Positions 11,380 through 23,316 of a DNA stretch of 64,000 nucleotides are shown piece after piece. The position numbers were made by a program, and so were the translations under genes. This DNA is from Paraescarpia echinospica (Eukaryota; Annelida; Polychaeta; Sabellida; Siboglinidae), in assembly GCA_020002185.1 (NCBI GenBank), contig CM034537.1:71384978-71448977 (forward strand), written 5' to 3'. Under the pieces are notes generated by a model. That model searched no databases. It worked only from the letters and a program-made list of their open reading frames with translations, and was not told the DNA's origin. The number at the start of each line of letters is the position of its first letter. Position 1 is the stretch's first letter.

Positions 11380-12293
11380 ATGTATCCAGACCGATTCAAA
11401 GGAATTGGAAAGTTTCCTGGCACGTTTCACATAACGTTAAAGGAGGATGCACTGCCGGTAGTACAGCCGCCGCGGAAATACCCCATCCAACTGAAAGACG
11501 AGATTCGAGAAGAGTTGGATAGAATGGAAGCTATGGAAGTGATAACGAAAGTGACAGAACCGACCGGTTACGTATCACCGTTAGCTTTCAGCAGGAAAAG
11601 TACCGGAAAACTCAGAATATGTCTGGACCCTAAGGATCTCAACAGAGCGATCAAGCGGACATATCACAAGACGCCAACACTCGATGAATTCACCCACCGG
11701 TTTAATGGAGCAAGAGTGTTCAGTAAACTAGATGCCCGACATGGGTATTGGAGCATCGTGCTGAACGAGGAATCGAGTTACCTGACCACATTCAACTCGC
11801 CGTATGGGAGGTACCGTTATAGGCGACTGCCATTCGGGATCAAGGTGTCACAAGATATCTTCCAAGAAAAGATGGACTTAATACTTGAACAGTGCCCGCG
11901 TACACTAGGCATAGCCGACGATGCCTGTGTGTGGGGTAGAAACGACACAGAGCACGACGAAATCTGCATAACCTGCTGCAAGTGGCCAGCAAGTATGGCC
12001 TGATCTTCAATCTAGACAAGTGTGAGGTCAAGGTGTCGCGCATCAAGTTCTTCGGTTCATACTATGATGCTGATGGTGTACATCCAGATCCGGTGAAAGT
12101 GGAAGAAATCAACAATCTTCCAGCACCTGCAAACGTCGAAGAGTTGCGACAATTTCTGGGATTGGTGCAATACATGTCGCCATTCGTGCCGAGGCTAGCC
12201 GACCGCAATGCCGCACTATGAGCGCTGACACGCAAGCACAGCGACTGGCAGTGGACGGCATCGCATCAAGCTGAGTTCGACCGTTTTAAGTCA
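11380..12293 (+). pseudogene. Reverse transcriptase (gypsy pol), frameshifted
   Basis: Fingers and palm are clear: LRICLDPKDLNRAI, FSKLDARHGYWSIVL (first Asp), RYRRLPFGI, and GIADDACVWG, which is the YxDD box as IADD, a variant usual in several invertebrate gypsy clades. A one-base shift near 11,960-11,980 moves the rest (GLIFNLDKCEV, LRQFLGLVQYMSPFVPRL) to another frame, and TGA at 12,219 interrupts it again before the RNase H. Confidence 0.88.
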
Positions 12294-12839
12294 ATGATTT
12301 ATACTGAATGCACGTTGACATACTTCAATCCCCAACAACCAGTTGTGATACAAGTCAACGCGTCTGTGAAAGGACTTGGGGCAGCTCTCATGCAGAACGG
12401 AAAACCTGTCGCATTCGCAAGCAAGGCGCTCACGGACACCGAAACGCGTTACGCTAACATTGAGCGTGAACTGTTAGCTGTCGTCTTCGGGTGCACACGG
12501 TTCCACACGTACGTGTACGGATCAACGTTCACGGTCGAATCAGACCACAAACCATTGGAATACATCCAACACAAGAGCTTGGCAAACACCTCACCAAGGC
12601 TCCAACGCATGATGCTACGTCTGCAACCGTATGACTTCGAAATAGTGTATCGACCGGGGTGTGAGATGATGCTTGCTGACGCGGTGTCTAGGCTGAACCC
12701 AAAGCTAGGTCCACGGATCGACCTAGACACAACGATACACACTGTTCGCTTCTCTACGGCCAGACTCACACAGATGCAAGCCATGACAATCCAAGACGAG
12801 GAACTGCACTCCTTGAAGGACGTCATTGTGAACGGTTAG
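12294..12839 (+). pseudogene. RNase H domain (gypsy pol) with Asp-to-Asn change
   Basis: The domain reads VIQVNASVKGLGAALMQNGK, then TRYANIERELLAVVFGC (Glu), FTVESDHKPLEYI (second Asp) and MMLADAVSRLNPK. In gypsy RNase H the first motif is normally DAS; here it is NAS, so the first metal-binding aspartate is lost. The frame closes with TAG at 12,837 and integrase follows after a few codons. Confidence 0.88.
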
Positions 12840-12857
12840 CCTGCCAGTCCCAAACTG

Positions 12858-14099
12858 GTGAAGAAAGCAATCCGCCAGTACTGGTCATGTAAAGACGAAC
12901 TTTCAGTAGACAATGGTGTGATACTAAAAGGTGACAAGATCGTCATACCTGAAGTCATGAGGAAGGAGGTGTTAAAGAAGATACACGCGGGACACCAGAG
13001 AGTCAGCAAATGTCAGCTAAGGGCTAAGACATGTGTCTACTGGCCAGGCATCAACAACGAAATCGAACAACTGGTGAGTAAATGTGCTGTATGCCAAGAG
13101 CACCAGAGAAGCCAACCACCCGAACCACTCATGTCGCATGATATACCGCACAAACCTTGGCAAACAGTCGGCACGGATTTATTCCACATGGATGGAGCTG
13201 AGTATCTGATAATCGCGGATTATTACTCCAAGTATCCGTTTGTCCGAAGAGTCCGTGGCCCCTGCACTAGTGCAGCAGTGGTGGGTCTTACGAAGCAGCT
13301 GTTCAGTGAACAAGGCATCCCGTCATTGGTGATCAGTGACAATGGACGTCAATTTGATAGCCAGGAATATCGCAGATTCGCAGCTGAGTGGGAATTTGAT
13401 CATGTCACGTCAAGTCCGAGATACTCACAGAGCAATGGATTCATTGAACGTACAATTCAGACGGTCAAGAGGACGATGAAGAAAGCAAGACGTGCTGGCA
13501 TGGACCAGGATCTTGCATTGCTATGTCTACGAACAACCCCGGTGGACAATGTTATTCCATCTCCTGCAGAGTTGCTTAATGGACGTAAACTACAGAACAA
13601 TCTCCCTGCGAAAATAAGCAACATCTCGCATAGGCGAGATGAGATCGGTCAAAGGATGAGGGAGCGCAAACACCTGCAACAGAAATACCACAACAAACGC
13701 GGTGTGAGAGAGCTAACACCGCTAGAAATAGTATAGCGTGTCGCCGTCCAAGATCAAGTAACTGGCAGATGGGCACCGGCACGTGTCTCAGAAAAATGCC
13801 CGGTGCCCAGATCGTATGTCATCGAGACGCCGAATGGCCACATTCTGAGACGCAACAGACGCTACCTACGCGAGTTGGAGCCTGCGGGTAGAAGAGTGCG
13901 GTTTGACGAGGGGGACACAGCACCGAGCGACGCCTGCCGAGACGTAGCCAGTGAACAGCCTGTGTTATCAGCACCGCGACCTGATGTGACCCGGCACCAC
14001 GAGCGTCTACAAAGTAACATTAGAGCAGAACCAGATGGCCCATATCACACACGAAGTGGTCGTGCTGTGAAGAAGCCGATGAGATTGATCGAAAGTTAA
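12858..14099 (+). pseudogene. Gypsy integrase
   Basis: An HHCC zinc region (IHAGHQ, then CAVCQ) precedes a DDE core: VGTDLFHMDG (D), LVISDNGRQF (D) and YSQSNGFIERTIQTVKR (E). All three catalytic acids are present. TAG at 13,734 interrupts the region before the C-terminal part (SYVIETPNGHILRRNRRYLREL, read in two pieces), which resembles the GPY/F-type tail that follows gypsy integrases. The frame finally ends at 14,099. No chromodomain was recognised. Confidence 0.88.
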
Positions 14100-14544
14100 A
14101 CAATCATGTCAGGAACACTATATAAATAGCATGTGGACTGTACTGTGTAGACTATAGTAATTATGTTATTAGATCACACGTTATGTAACGTGAAACTATT
14201 ACGGACACTAACGAGAGTCAAGCAATTATACAGTATGCAAAATATTATTCGTATATAAGATATATATTATATATATGTATTCATGTAGCTAACATTACAA
14301 CACAAGGTCATGAGGACTATTTCAAACAACAAGAAAAGTTATAATCTACGTAGTTATTACATTTTTAAGACAAACTAATGATGTTCAGTATGCATTAGTA
14401 TTACTATTGTTGGTAGGCCTAGCTACTTCAAGGTAAAGCAATTATTAACTGAAACTTGAAGATTGATTTCTAAGTGCATGCTTATCATTATATAACTTGA
14501 ATAGACTTACTAGTTCGTCAGTTAAATATATACTTAATGCTCTT

Positions 14545-14556
14545 AAAAGAGAGGGA
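14545..14556 (+). promoter_or_regulatory. Polypurine tract of the gypsy element
   Basis: AAAAGAGAGGGA lies directly before TGTT of the LTR, the expected position of the plus-strand primer. Confidence 0.8.
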
Positions 14557-14830
14557 TGTTATAGGACTACATTTATTAGCGTGATAGTAATACGCGTAGT
14601 AATACATGTACCAAGATAGTGACAAGGTCACGCACTCTGGCAGCGTCATGAACTAAGCCGACATACGTGCAGTTCTAGTACTCATTAAATATACACTATA
14701 TAAGTATCATCATGGAGTCTGTTATCATTACGAACGCATTTCAATGTCCGACCAGAACAACATCTGACATATCTAACACCACTAATATAGTCAACTTCCA
14801 ATAAAAGTTTGTTAAACCGTTAAACAAACT
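14557..14830 (+). repeat. 3' LTR of the gypsy element (right end approximate)
   Basis: Starts TGTTATAGGACTAC after the polypurine tract. It carries a TATA box (TATATAAG, 14,697-14,704) and a poly(A) signal (AATAAA, 14,800-14,805) spaced as in a U3-R organisation. The matching 5' LTR is not in the window, so the right border could not be fixed. Confidence 0.65.
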
Positions 14831-15019
14831 GTTTAGTAAACTTAAACCATTACGATTGTGTTCGAACTGACCTGTTTCTTTGTCTTCGACAAATGTAAAC
14901 AAAGATGGCGCCTAGCTAGGCACTGTTATTACTACGCAGCCTAATCACTTCCATAATGTTGCTCACGAACTCTTTCTTGCCGCTGCCCGCATAAACCAAG
15001 TAAAACGAGTTTTAATGTA

Positions 15020-15053
<34 letters not shown>

Positions 15054-15414
15054 ATATATAATATTATACATAAATATATACATATAATTATATATTTATA
15101 TTATACTATCGCCGTGTACTCAATCATTATTTGTGAGCGTAAATACATGTTAATGTCTGTAAATGTTGTATATTCTAACAGTATGTGAAGATAACGTCAA
15201 ACATAATTCATCATAGTAGCCTAGTCATATATATTTGTATCTACACTTGCTGGTTATGTCAATGTAACATGTAAGACGTACATGCATTGTAAGTTTGCGC
15301 CTGCTAATTGGTTGCATATATTCCTACATTGTTTGACAATGTCAATATTATGTTTGTAAATAAATGTAATTTGCTGATTTTTTATATATAAAAAACTGTT
15401 GTGTATAAGTAACT

Positions 15415-15446
<32 letters not shown>

Positions 15447-15686
15447 CAATTTCAAGTGGGTGGATGGCTCTCACGTCAGCGGCATATTTATAATGCCTTA
15501 TTGAGAAATGTATTATTTTTGACATTGTCGTTATATGCTTTGTATTTGCTCATTTACTATCTGTCTAATAAAGATGTTCCCGTTCCAGTATATATATATA
15601 TATATATATATAATTGTTAATGTGTATACATTAGTCAACTGGTTCTCACTCTAAATATTCGATTGAAAACGCATTTTATTCAATAC
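14831..15686. other. AT-rich spacer with TA microsatellites
   Basis: Contains (TA)n tracts at about 15,017-15,060, 15,415-15,446 and 15,590-15,612. No gene seen. Confidence 0.6.
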
Positions 15687-15951
15687 TGCAAGTTTAAGGT
15701 ATACAAAAAACGAACAATTGTATTCGTCGGCTATAGGAGACTCACAATTGTTTCTTAAACCTACTATATCGGGAAGAATGTTTGATATAATATTAGTAAT
15801 ATCGGCGTTACCTATAAAATCAGATTATATTGTTTGTTTGAATTATTAAAATACTTCTATGATAAATATGATATCAACATTTACTACTTGAAAATGTCGT
15901 TGCTTTTTATGTTCTTAATAACACTTGTTATTTTACTTTTAAGTTATCTTT
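15687..15951 (+). repeat. Dispersed repeat, copy 2, abutting the satellite
   Basis: Related to 3,714-3,975. Copy 1 ends ...CCTTGTATTATTTAAC; copy 2 has CTTTGCATTACTCAAC at the same place, and GCATTACTCAAC is exactly the start of the 44-bp satellite unit. Confidence 0.7.
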
Positions 15952-18900
15952 GCATTACTCAACTACAGTCTCTGTTCACATGTGTGCTACTATCAGCATT
16001 ATTCAACCACAGTCTCTGTTCACATGTGTGCTACTGTCAGCATTATTCAACCACAGTCTCTGTTCACATGTGTGCTACTGTCAGCATTACTCAAACACAG
16101 TCTCTGTTCACATGTGTGCTACTGTCAGCATTACTCAACCACAGTCTCTGATCACATGTGTGCTACTGTCAGCATTACTCAACCACAGTCTCTGTTCACA
16201 TGTGTGCTACTGTCAGCATTACTGAACCACAGTCTCTGTTCACATGTGTGCTACTATCAACATTACTGAACCACAGTCTCTGTTCACATGTGTGCTACTG
16301 TCAGCATTACTCAACCACAGTCTCTGTTCATATGTGTGCTACTATCAGCATTACTCAACCACAGTATCTGTTCACATGTGTGCTACTGTCAGCATTACTC
16401 AACTACAGTCTCTGTTCACATGTGTGCTACTGTCAGCATTACTCAACCACAGTCTCTGTTCAAATGTGTGCTACTGTCAGCATTACTCAATCACAGTCTC
16501 TGTTCACATGTGTGCTACTGTCAGCATTATTCAATCACAGTCTCTGTTCACATGTGTGCTACTGTAAGCATTACTCAATTACAGTCTCTGTTCACATGTG
16601 TGCTACTATCAGCATCATTCAACCACAGTCTCTGTTCACACGAGTGCTACTGTAAGCATTACTCAACCACAGTCTCTGTTCACATGTGTGCTACTGTCAG
16701 CATTACTCAATCACAGTCTCTGTTCACATGTGTGTTACTGTCAGCATTACTCAACCACAGTCTCTGTTCACATGTGTGCTACTGTCGGCATTACTCAACC
16801 ACAGTCTCTGTTCACATGTGTGCTACTGTCAGCATTACTGAACCACAGTCTCTGTTCACATGTGTGCTACTGTCAGCATTACTGAACCACAGTCTCTGTT
16901 CACATGTGTGCTACTGTCAGCATTACTCAACCACAGTCTCTGTTCACATGTATGCTACTGTCAGCAATACTCAACCACAGTCTCTGTTCACATGTGTGCT
17001 ACTGTCAGCATTACTCAACTACAGTCTCTGTTCACATGTGTGCTACTGTCAGCATTATTCAACCACAGTCTCTGTTCACATGTGTGCTACTGTCAGCATT
17101 ACTCAACTACAGTCTCTGTTCACATGTGTGCTACTGTCAGCATTATTCAACCACAGGCTCTGTTCACATGTGTGCTACAGTCTGCAATACTCAACCACAG
17201 TCTGTGTTCACATGTGTGCTACTGTCAGCATTATTCAATTACAGTCTATGTTCACATGTGTGCTACTATCAGCATTATTCAACCACAGTCTCTGTTCACA
17301 TGTGTGCTACTGTCAGCATTATTCAACCACAATCTCTGTTCACATGTGTGCTACTGTCAGCATTACTCAACCACAGTCTCTGTTCACATGTGTGCTACTG
17401 TCATCATTACTCAACTACAGTCTCTATTCACATGTGTGCTACTGTCAGCATTACTCAACTACAGTCTCTGTTCACATGTGTGCTACTGTCAGCATTATTC
17501 AACCACAGTCTCTGTTCACATGTGTGCTACTGTCAGCATTACTAAACCACAGTCTCTGTTCACATGTGTGCTACTATCAGCATTACTGAACCACAGTCTC
17601 TGTTCACATGTGTGGTACTGTCAGCACTACTCAACCATAGTCTCTGTTCACATGTGTGCTACTGTCAGCATTATTCAACTACAGTCTCTGTTCACATGTG
17701 TGCTACTGTCAGCATTACTCAACTACAGTCTCTGTTCACATGTGTGCTACTGTCAGCATTATTCAACGACAGTCTCTGTTCACATGTGTGCTATTGTCAG
17801 CATTATTCAACTACAGTCTCTGTTCACATGTGTGCTACTGTCAGCATTACTCAACTACAGTCTCTGTTCACATGTGTGCTACTGTCAGCATTATTCAACC
17901 ACAGTCTCTGTTCACATGTGTGCTACTGTCAGCATTACTCAACCACAGTCTCTGTTCACATGTGTGCTACTGTCAGCATTACTCAACTACAGTCTCTGTT
18001 CACATGTGTGCTACTGTCAGCATTATTCAACCACAGTCTCTGTTCACATGTGTGCTACTGTCAGCATTACTCAACCACAGTCTCTGTTCACATGTGTGCT
18101 ACTGTCAGCATTACTCAATCACAGTCTCTGTTCACATGTGTGCTACTGTCAGCATTACTCAACTACAGTCTCTGTTCACATGTGTGCTACTGTCAGCATT
18201 ACTCAACTACAGTCTCTGTTCACATGTGTGCTACTGTCAGCATTATTCAACCACAGGCTCTGTTCACATGTGTGCTACAGTCAGCATTTCTCAACCACAG
18301 TCTGTGTTCACATGTGTGCTACTGTCAGCATTACTCAATTACACTCTATGTTCACATGTGTGCTACTATCAGCATTATTCAACCACAGTCTCTGTTCACA
18401 TGTGTGCTACTGTCAGCATTATTCAACCACAATCTCTGTTCACATGTGTGCTACTGTCAGCATTACTCAACCACAGTCTCTGTTCACATGTGAGCTACTG
18501 TCATCATTACTCAACTACAGTCTCTGTTCACATGTGTGCTACTGTCAGCATTACTCAACTACAGTCTCTGTTCACATGTGTGCTACTGTCAGCATTATTC
18601 AACCACAGTCTCTGTTCACATGTGTGCTACTGTCAGCATTACTCAACTACAGTCTCTGTTCACATATGTGCTACTGTCAGCATTATTCAACCACAGTCTC
18701 TGTTCACATGTGTGCTACTGTCAGCATTACTCAACCACAGTCTCTGTTCACATGTGTGCTACTATAAGCATTACTGAAACACAGTCTCTGTTCACATGTG
18801 TGCTACTGTCAGCACTACTCAACCATAGTCTCTGTTCACATGTGTGCTACTGTCAGCATTATTCAACTACAGTCTCTGTTCACATGTGTGCTACTGTCAG

Positions 18901-20929
18901 CATTACTCAACTACAGTCTCTGTTCACATGTGTGCTACTGTCAGCATTATTCAACAACAGTCTCTGTTCACATGTGTGCTATTGTCAGCATTACTCAACT
19001 ACAGTCTCTGTTCACATGTGTGCTACTGTCAGCATTACTCAAGCATAGTCTCTGTTCACATGTGTGCTACTGTCAGCATTACTCAACCACAGTCTCTGTT
19101 CACATGTGTGCTACTGTCAGCATTACTCAATCACAGTCTCTGTTCACATGTGTGCTAATGTCAGCATTACTCAACTACAGTCTCTGTTCACATGTGTGCT
19201 ACTGTCAGCATTATTCAACCACAGTCTCTGTTCACATGTGTGCTACTGTCAGCATTACTCAACCACAGTCTCTGTTCACATGTGTGCTACTGTCAGCATT
19301 ATTCATCCACAGTCTCTGTTCACATGTGTGCTACTGTCAGCATTACTCAACCACAGTCTATGTTCACACGTGTGCTACTGTCAGCATTACTCAACCACAT
19401 TCTCTGTTCACGTGTGTGCTACTGTCAGCATTACTCAACCACAGTCTCTGTTCACATGTGTGCTACTGTCAGCATTACTCAACCACAGTCTCTGTTCACA
19501 TGTGTGCTACTGTCAGCATTACTCAACCACAGTCTCTGTTCACAGGTGTGCTACTGTCAGCATTACTCAACCACAGTCTCTGTTCACATGTGTGCTTCTG
19601 TCAGCATTACTGAACCACAGTCTCTGTTCACATGTGTACTACTATCATCATTACTCAATCACAGTCTCTGTTCACATGTGTGCTACTGTCAGCATTACTC
19701 AACCACAGTCTCTGTTCACATGTGTGCTACTGTCAGCATTATTCAACGACAGTCTCTGTTCACATGTGTGCTACTGTCAGCATTACTCAACTACAGTCTC
19801 TGTTCACATGTGTGCTACTGTCAGCATTATTCAACCACAGTCTCTGTTCACATGTGTGCTACTGTCAGCATTACTCAACCACAGTCTCTGTTCACATGTG
19901 TGGTACTGTCAGCATTACTCAATCACAGTCTCTGTTCACATGTGTGCTACTGTCAGCATTACTCAACTACAGTCTCTGTTCACATGTGTGCTACTGTCAG
20001 CATTATTCAACCACAGTCTCTGTTCACATGTGTGCTACTGTCAGCATTACTCAACCACAGTCTCTGTTCACATTTGTGCTACTGTCAGCATTATTCATCC
20101 ACAGTCTCTGTTCACATGTGTGCTACTGTCAGCTTTACTGAACCACAGTCTCCGTTCACATGTGTGCTACTGTCAGCATTACTCAACCACAGTGTATGTT
20201 CACATGTGTGCTACTGTTTGCATTACTCAACCACATTCTCTGTTCACGTGTGTGCTACTGTCAGCATTACTCAACCACAGTCTCTCTTCACAGGTGTGCT
20301 ACTGTCAGCATTACTCAACCACAGTCTCTGTTCACATGTGTGCTTCTGTCAGCATTACTGAACCACAGTCTCTGTTCACATGTGTGCTACTATCAGCATT
20401 ACTCAATCACAGTCTCTGTTCACATGTGTGCTACTATCAGCATTACTCAACCACAGTCTCTGTTCATATGTGTGCTACTGTCAGCATTACTCAACCGCAG
20501 TCTCTGTTCACATGTGTGCTACTGTCAGCATTACTCAACCACAGTCTCTGTTCACATGTGTGCTACTGTCAGCATTACTCAATCACAGTCTCTGTTCACA
20601 TGTGTGTTACTGTCAGCATTACTCAACCACAGTCTCTGTTCACATGTGTGCTACTGTCGGCATTACTCAACCACAGTCTCTGTTCACATGTGTGCTACTG
20701 TCAGCATTACTGAACCACAGTCTCTGTTCACATGCGTGCTACTGTCAGCATTACTCAACCACAGTCTCTGTTCACATGTGTGCTACTGTCAGCATTACTC
20801 AACCACAGTCTCTGTTCACATGTGTGCTACTGTCAGCATTACTGAACCACCGTCTCTGTTCACATGTGTGCTACTATCAGCATTACGGAACCACAGTCTC
20901 TGTTCACATGTGTGCTGCTATCATTATTG
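15952..20929 (+). repeat. 44-bp satellite array, about 113 copies
   Basis: The unit is GCATTACTCAACCACAGTCT followed by CTGTTCACATGTGTGCTACTGTCA (44 bp). Variants (ACTCAACTAC, ATTCAACC, ACTGAACC, CTACTATC) are not random. Rare variants recur at fixed distances: CCACAGGCTC at 17,151 and 18,251 (1,100 bp = 25 units), TCATCATTAC at 17,401 and 18,501 (1,100 bp), CCACATTCTC at 19,395 and 20,231 (836 bp = 19 units), and TGTCGGCATT-type units near 16,781 and 20,653 (3,872 bp = 88 units). The array therefore grew by block duplication. The plus strand is free of stops in all three frames over long distances, producing ORFs of up to 635 codons that I do not regard as genes. Confidence 0.98.
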
Positions 20930-20961
20930 CAAAGGTATACCTTCTATACGTTGAGTAGACC

Positions 20962-21049
20962 ATGGCAGTGAGGACAGTTGCGATGATCTGCAGATTGTGT
21001 ATCCTTGCCCCGTTGCTGCGAGGACGTCTGGCAGCGACTGCTGACACAG
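20962..21049 (+). CDS. First coding exon of a host secreted protein (signal peptide)
   Basis: ATG opens a short frame beginning MAVRTVAMICRLCILAPLLR, a basic start followed by a hydrophobic core that looks like a signal peptide. It ends at a consensus donor ACAG|GTATGC (phase 1), a common arrangement for signal-peptide exons of extracellular proteins. The next exon was not found before the Polinton begins at 21,825. The 44-bp satellite ends only about 30 bp upstream, so it would lie in the promoter or 5' flank of this gene. Confidence 0.45.
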
Positions 21050-21824
21050 GTATGCATATACGTATAAGCTTGTCAATCGATTAACTCTGCTTAATGTCTC
21101 CATAATTCAGATTAATATATTATTTATAGCGAACGTATATATTCTTAGCACAAAAAGATGTCACCATTAAAGACGGCTTCTGATTGTAAATTTGCTATAG
21201 TTAAAGTTTAAGGAATCTAATTAGCATATATTCATTCGTTACCGTTTGATATTTGTATTGAGTTAAGCTTTGCAACGAATATAATCATGTCTACGACGCA
21301 AGCATCACCTGTTGAGTCGTTGGGACCAGGAATGATAATAGTGACTTTAATAAATCAATAGACTTTTAATTATATCAAATATAACAATGTTTAGTAAACC
21401 ACTACAAAAAACTAGCTATGACGTCACTTGTCTAACTTATTGCTGCTTAATCTATTTTCATCTTAGAATTTTTTCAGAAATTGTGTATATAAACCATAAT
21501 CATACCTGTCGGCAATTATATATATATTTATATATATATATGTATATATATATAGGGTTGTTCAAGGTAAAATGCGAATCAGTCAACTTCTACGTTGACT
21601 GCACGAATTCATTTGACAGGCTCATTGATCTTTCATCTATTGGTCAACACTACACTTATTAGTGATAGTTTTTAAATGATTACGAGATGGCATATGTGAA
21701 TACAAGCACCCAGTACGTATTATAGTGTGAACGGTCTGCTCAATTTCGAATTTTGTTGCAGGTAACGTTTTTTAGCATGAAATCACGATTCCTGATAGTT
21801 CCATAACTACCACTGGTCGTAATG
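21050..21824. other. AT-rich intron-like or intergenic spacer
   Basis: No coding sequence recognised. TA-rich patch at 21,519-21,555. The last six bases (GTAATG) are the Polinton target-site duplication. Confidence 0.5.
21819..21824. other. Target-site duplication GTAATG (left copy)
   Basis: GTAATG immediately precedes the left terminus AGTAGTATAGAAGAC, and the same six bases follow the right terminus at 38,036-38,041. A 6-bp duplication is the Polinton/Maverick hallmark. Confidence 0.92.
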
Positions 21825-22160
21825 AGTAGTATAGAAGACCGCTACGATCTCAAACGCCTACTTATAAAAAAGAATTTAATGACCACTAAACGATTCGGCA
21901 ACCTACTTATAAAAAAAAGATCAAAGGCTTTTTTTGACACTAATTAGTTTCGGAAACCTACATATAAAAAACATGATTGATGAGCTATGTAATTTGATAC
22001 TAATTAGATGATTGATTACCCCTACACTAGAGATGCCACCTAGCGGTGAGTACAGAGAGTATTTTAGTCCTAGCGATCAACGTCGTACCTAGAGTGTGCA
22101 GACGTAAGCAATAATGCGTTTAATAAAAACGCTAAAACCATTGTATAAACCATACTAAAA
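21825..22160 (+). repeat. Left terminal inverted repeat of Polinton 1
   Basis: Matches the complement of 37,709-38,035 at over 95% by eye for the outer 280 bp, with more divergence inside. It contains three spaced copies of CCTACTTATAAAAAA or CCTACATATAAAAAA at about 21,858, 21,902 and 21,957. Confidence 0.93.
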
Positions 22161-22494
22161 CCATTGTATAAACGTTGACCCCCCGTATGTGAATGGCGCA
22201 CTGTGCCCTATGTTGACAGCAAGAGCGACGACCGCTGCTGCTGCAGCGATAAGGCGCCGCCGCCGGCTGCTGCTGCTCTAGTGGACTTTGACCCCTGGGT
22301 GACAGCATAGCTGGCTAACGGTAAACAACGTTGTTCTGGTGGAAGGATTAAAACGAAACCAATGCGTTTAAATACATCTAGTCGTGGGATTACAATGAAA
22401 ATCAAATGCATAAATACACTGACGTTCAGTAGGGTGTTTATGCATTGGAAACAGATGCGTGAAAACGTGAGTAGTGACTGAAATATTTTATTGT
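22161..22494. other. Non-coding flank inside Polinton 1
   Basis: Lies between the left TIR and the stop of the minus-strand gene. No second gene was recognised. Confidence 0.45.
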
Positions 22495-23193
22495 CTAGGC
22501 GGTGAGCGTTCGGCCGCGGCCAACGGATTGCCTCTCCGGCGGGGAACCGAAGCCTTCCCGACGATCGGGAGGCGTGATCTCCGGCGGGGAACCGAAGCCT
22601 TCCCGACGATACAGTTCGGGAGGCGTGATCGTTCTCCATAGTCCATTGGCCTGCTTTATGAGAAATACCCGTGCCAGATCGGGGATGATGTCATCGTCGT
22701 CAGAGCTGTCAGGCGTGACGTCGCGCGTAGGAGGCGGCGACGTGTGGATGTATGGAGCGACCGCACATGTTGCCTGGGTCGACGTCGTCGACGCGTCGGG
22801 CAGATGGATCGGTCTACGAGGCGTGTATGTGCTGCTTGTAGGCAGTTGGATCGGTCTATGAAATAAACAAAGGACCATTTAAACGATGAAATAAAATGAG
22901 ACAAACGATGAATGAGACATTAAACGGTAGTAAAAATAAAATGAGAGATACACTTATAAATAAAATGCATGCATGTTTAAACGGTAAAATACATGCAAGT
23001 TATGTTGCGTAGTAAAAACGTGCATTGTTTAAATAAAATGCATGCATGTTTAAACGGTATGTTACTGTAGTAAAAACGTGCATTTAAATAAAATGCATGC
23101 ATGTTTAAAATACATGCTATTGCGTACTAGTAAGCTCTGTTTAAATAAAATGCATGTTTAAATGTCTTACCGTGGTGTTGTGGACGAGGCCAT
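22495..23193 (-). CDS. Spliced Pro-rich/acidic hypothetical protein of Polinton 1
   Basis: Exon 1 (23,193-23,171) starts ATG and encodes about seven residues ending at ACG|GTAAGAC. Exon 2 (22,855-22,495) begins after TTTATTTCATAG. The phases fit (exon 1 leaves two bases). The product is about 128 residues: a Pro/Thr/Ser-rich first half, an acidic patch (DVTPDSSDDDDIIPDL), then a 15-residue sequence present twice (REGFGSPPE), caused by a 45-bp tandem duplication at 22,535-22,624. The second Polinton has a gene in the same place and strand with the same plan (Pro-rich, acidic, then IPDL). No function is known to me. The intron holds several copies of an AAATAAAATGCATGCATGTTTAAACGGTA-like repeat. 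Confidence 0.6.
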
Positions 23194-23316
23194 GTTAGAT
23201 GGAGCGATGTGGTGGAGGCGTCGTGCGCGCGTGTTTGTAAAAGTGTGTATGAAATGTGCGCGTCGTCAAACAGCGGCGGCGGCGGCGCATGACACTACGG
23301 CTTACCTTGATTGACA

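Larger units (their letters stand above)
10786..14830 (+). mobile_element. 5'-truncated Ty3/gypsy LTR retrotransposon
   Basis: Protease, reverse transcriptase, RNase H and integrase follow each other on the plus strand. After them come a polypurine tract (14,545-14,556) and a 3' LTR beginning TGTTATAGG. No gag and no 5' LTR are visible: the left side ends in the 123-bp repeat block, and the LTR start sequence was not found elsewhere in the window. The pol reading frame has in-frame stops at 11,311, 12,219, 12,837 and 13,734 and a frameshift near 11,960-11,980. PR-RT-RH-IN order identifies Ty3/gypsy rather than copia. Confidence 0.9.

Noticed and set aside
15834..20958. Very long plus-strand ORFs (up to 635 codons) with a 44-residue Cys/His-rich period
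   Set aside because: A 44-bp unit read through three frames is stop-free by chance. The ORFs overlap each other in all frames, start at arbitrary ATGs and show no splice or promoter context, so they are satellite artefacts until transcripts are shown.
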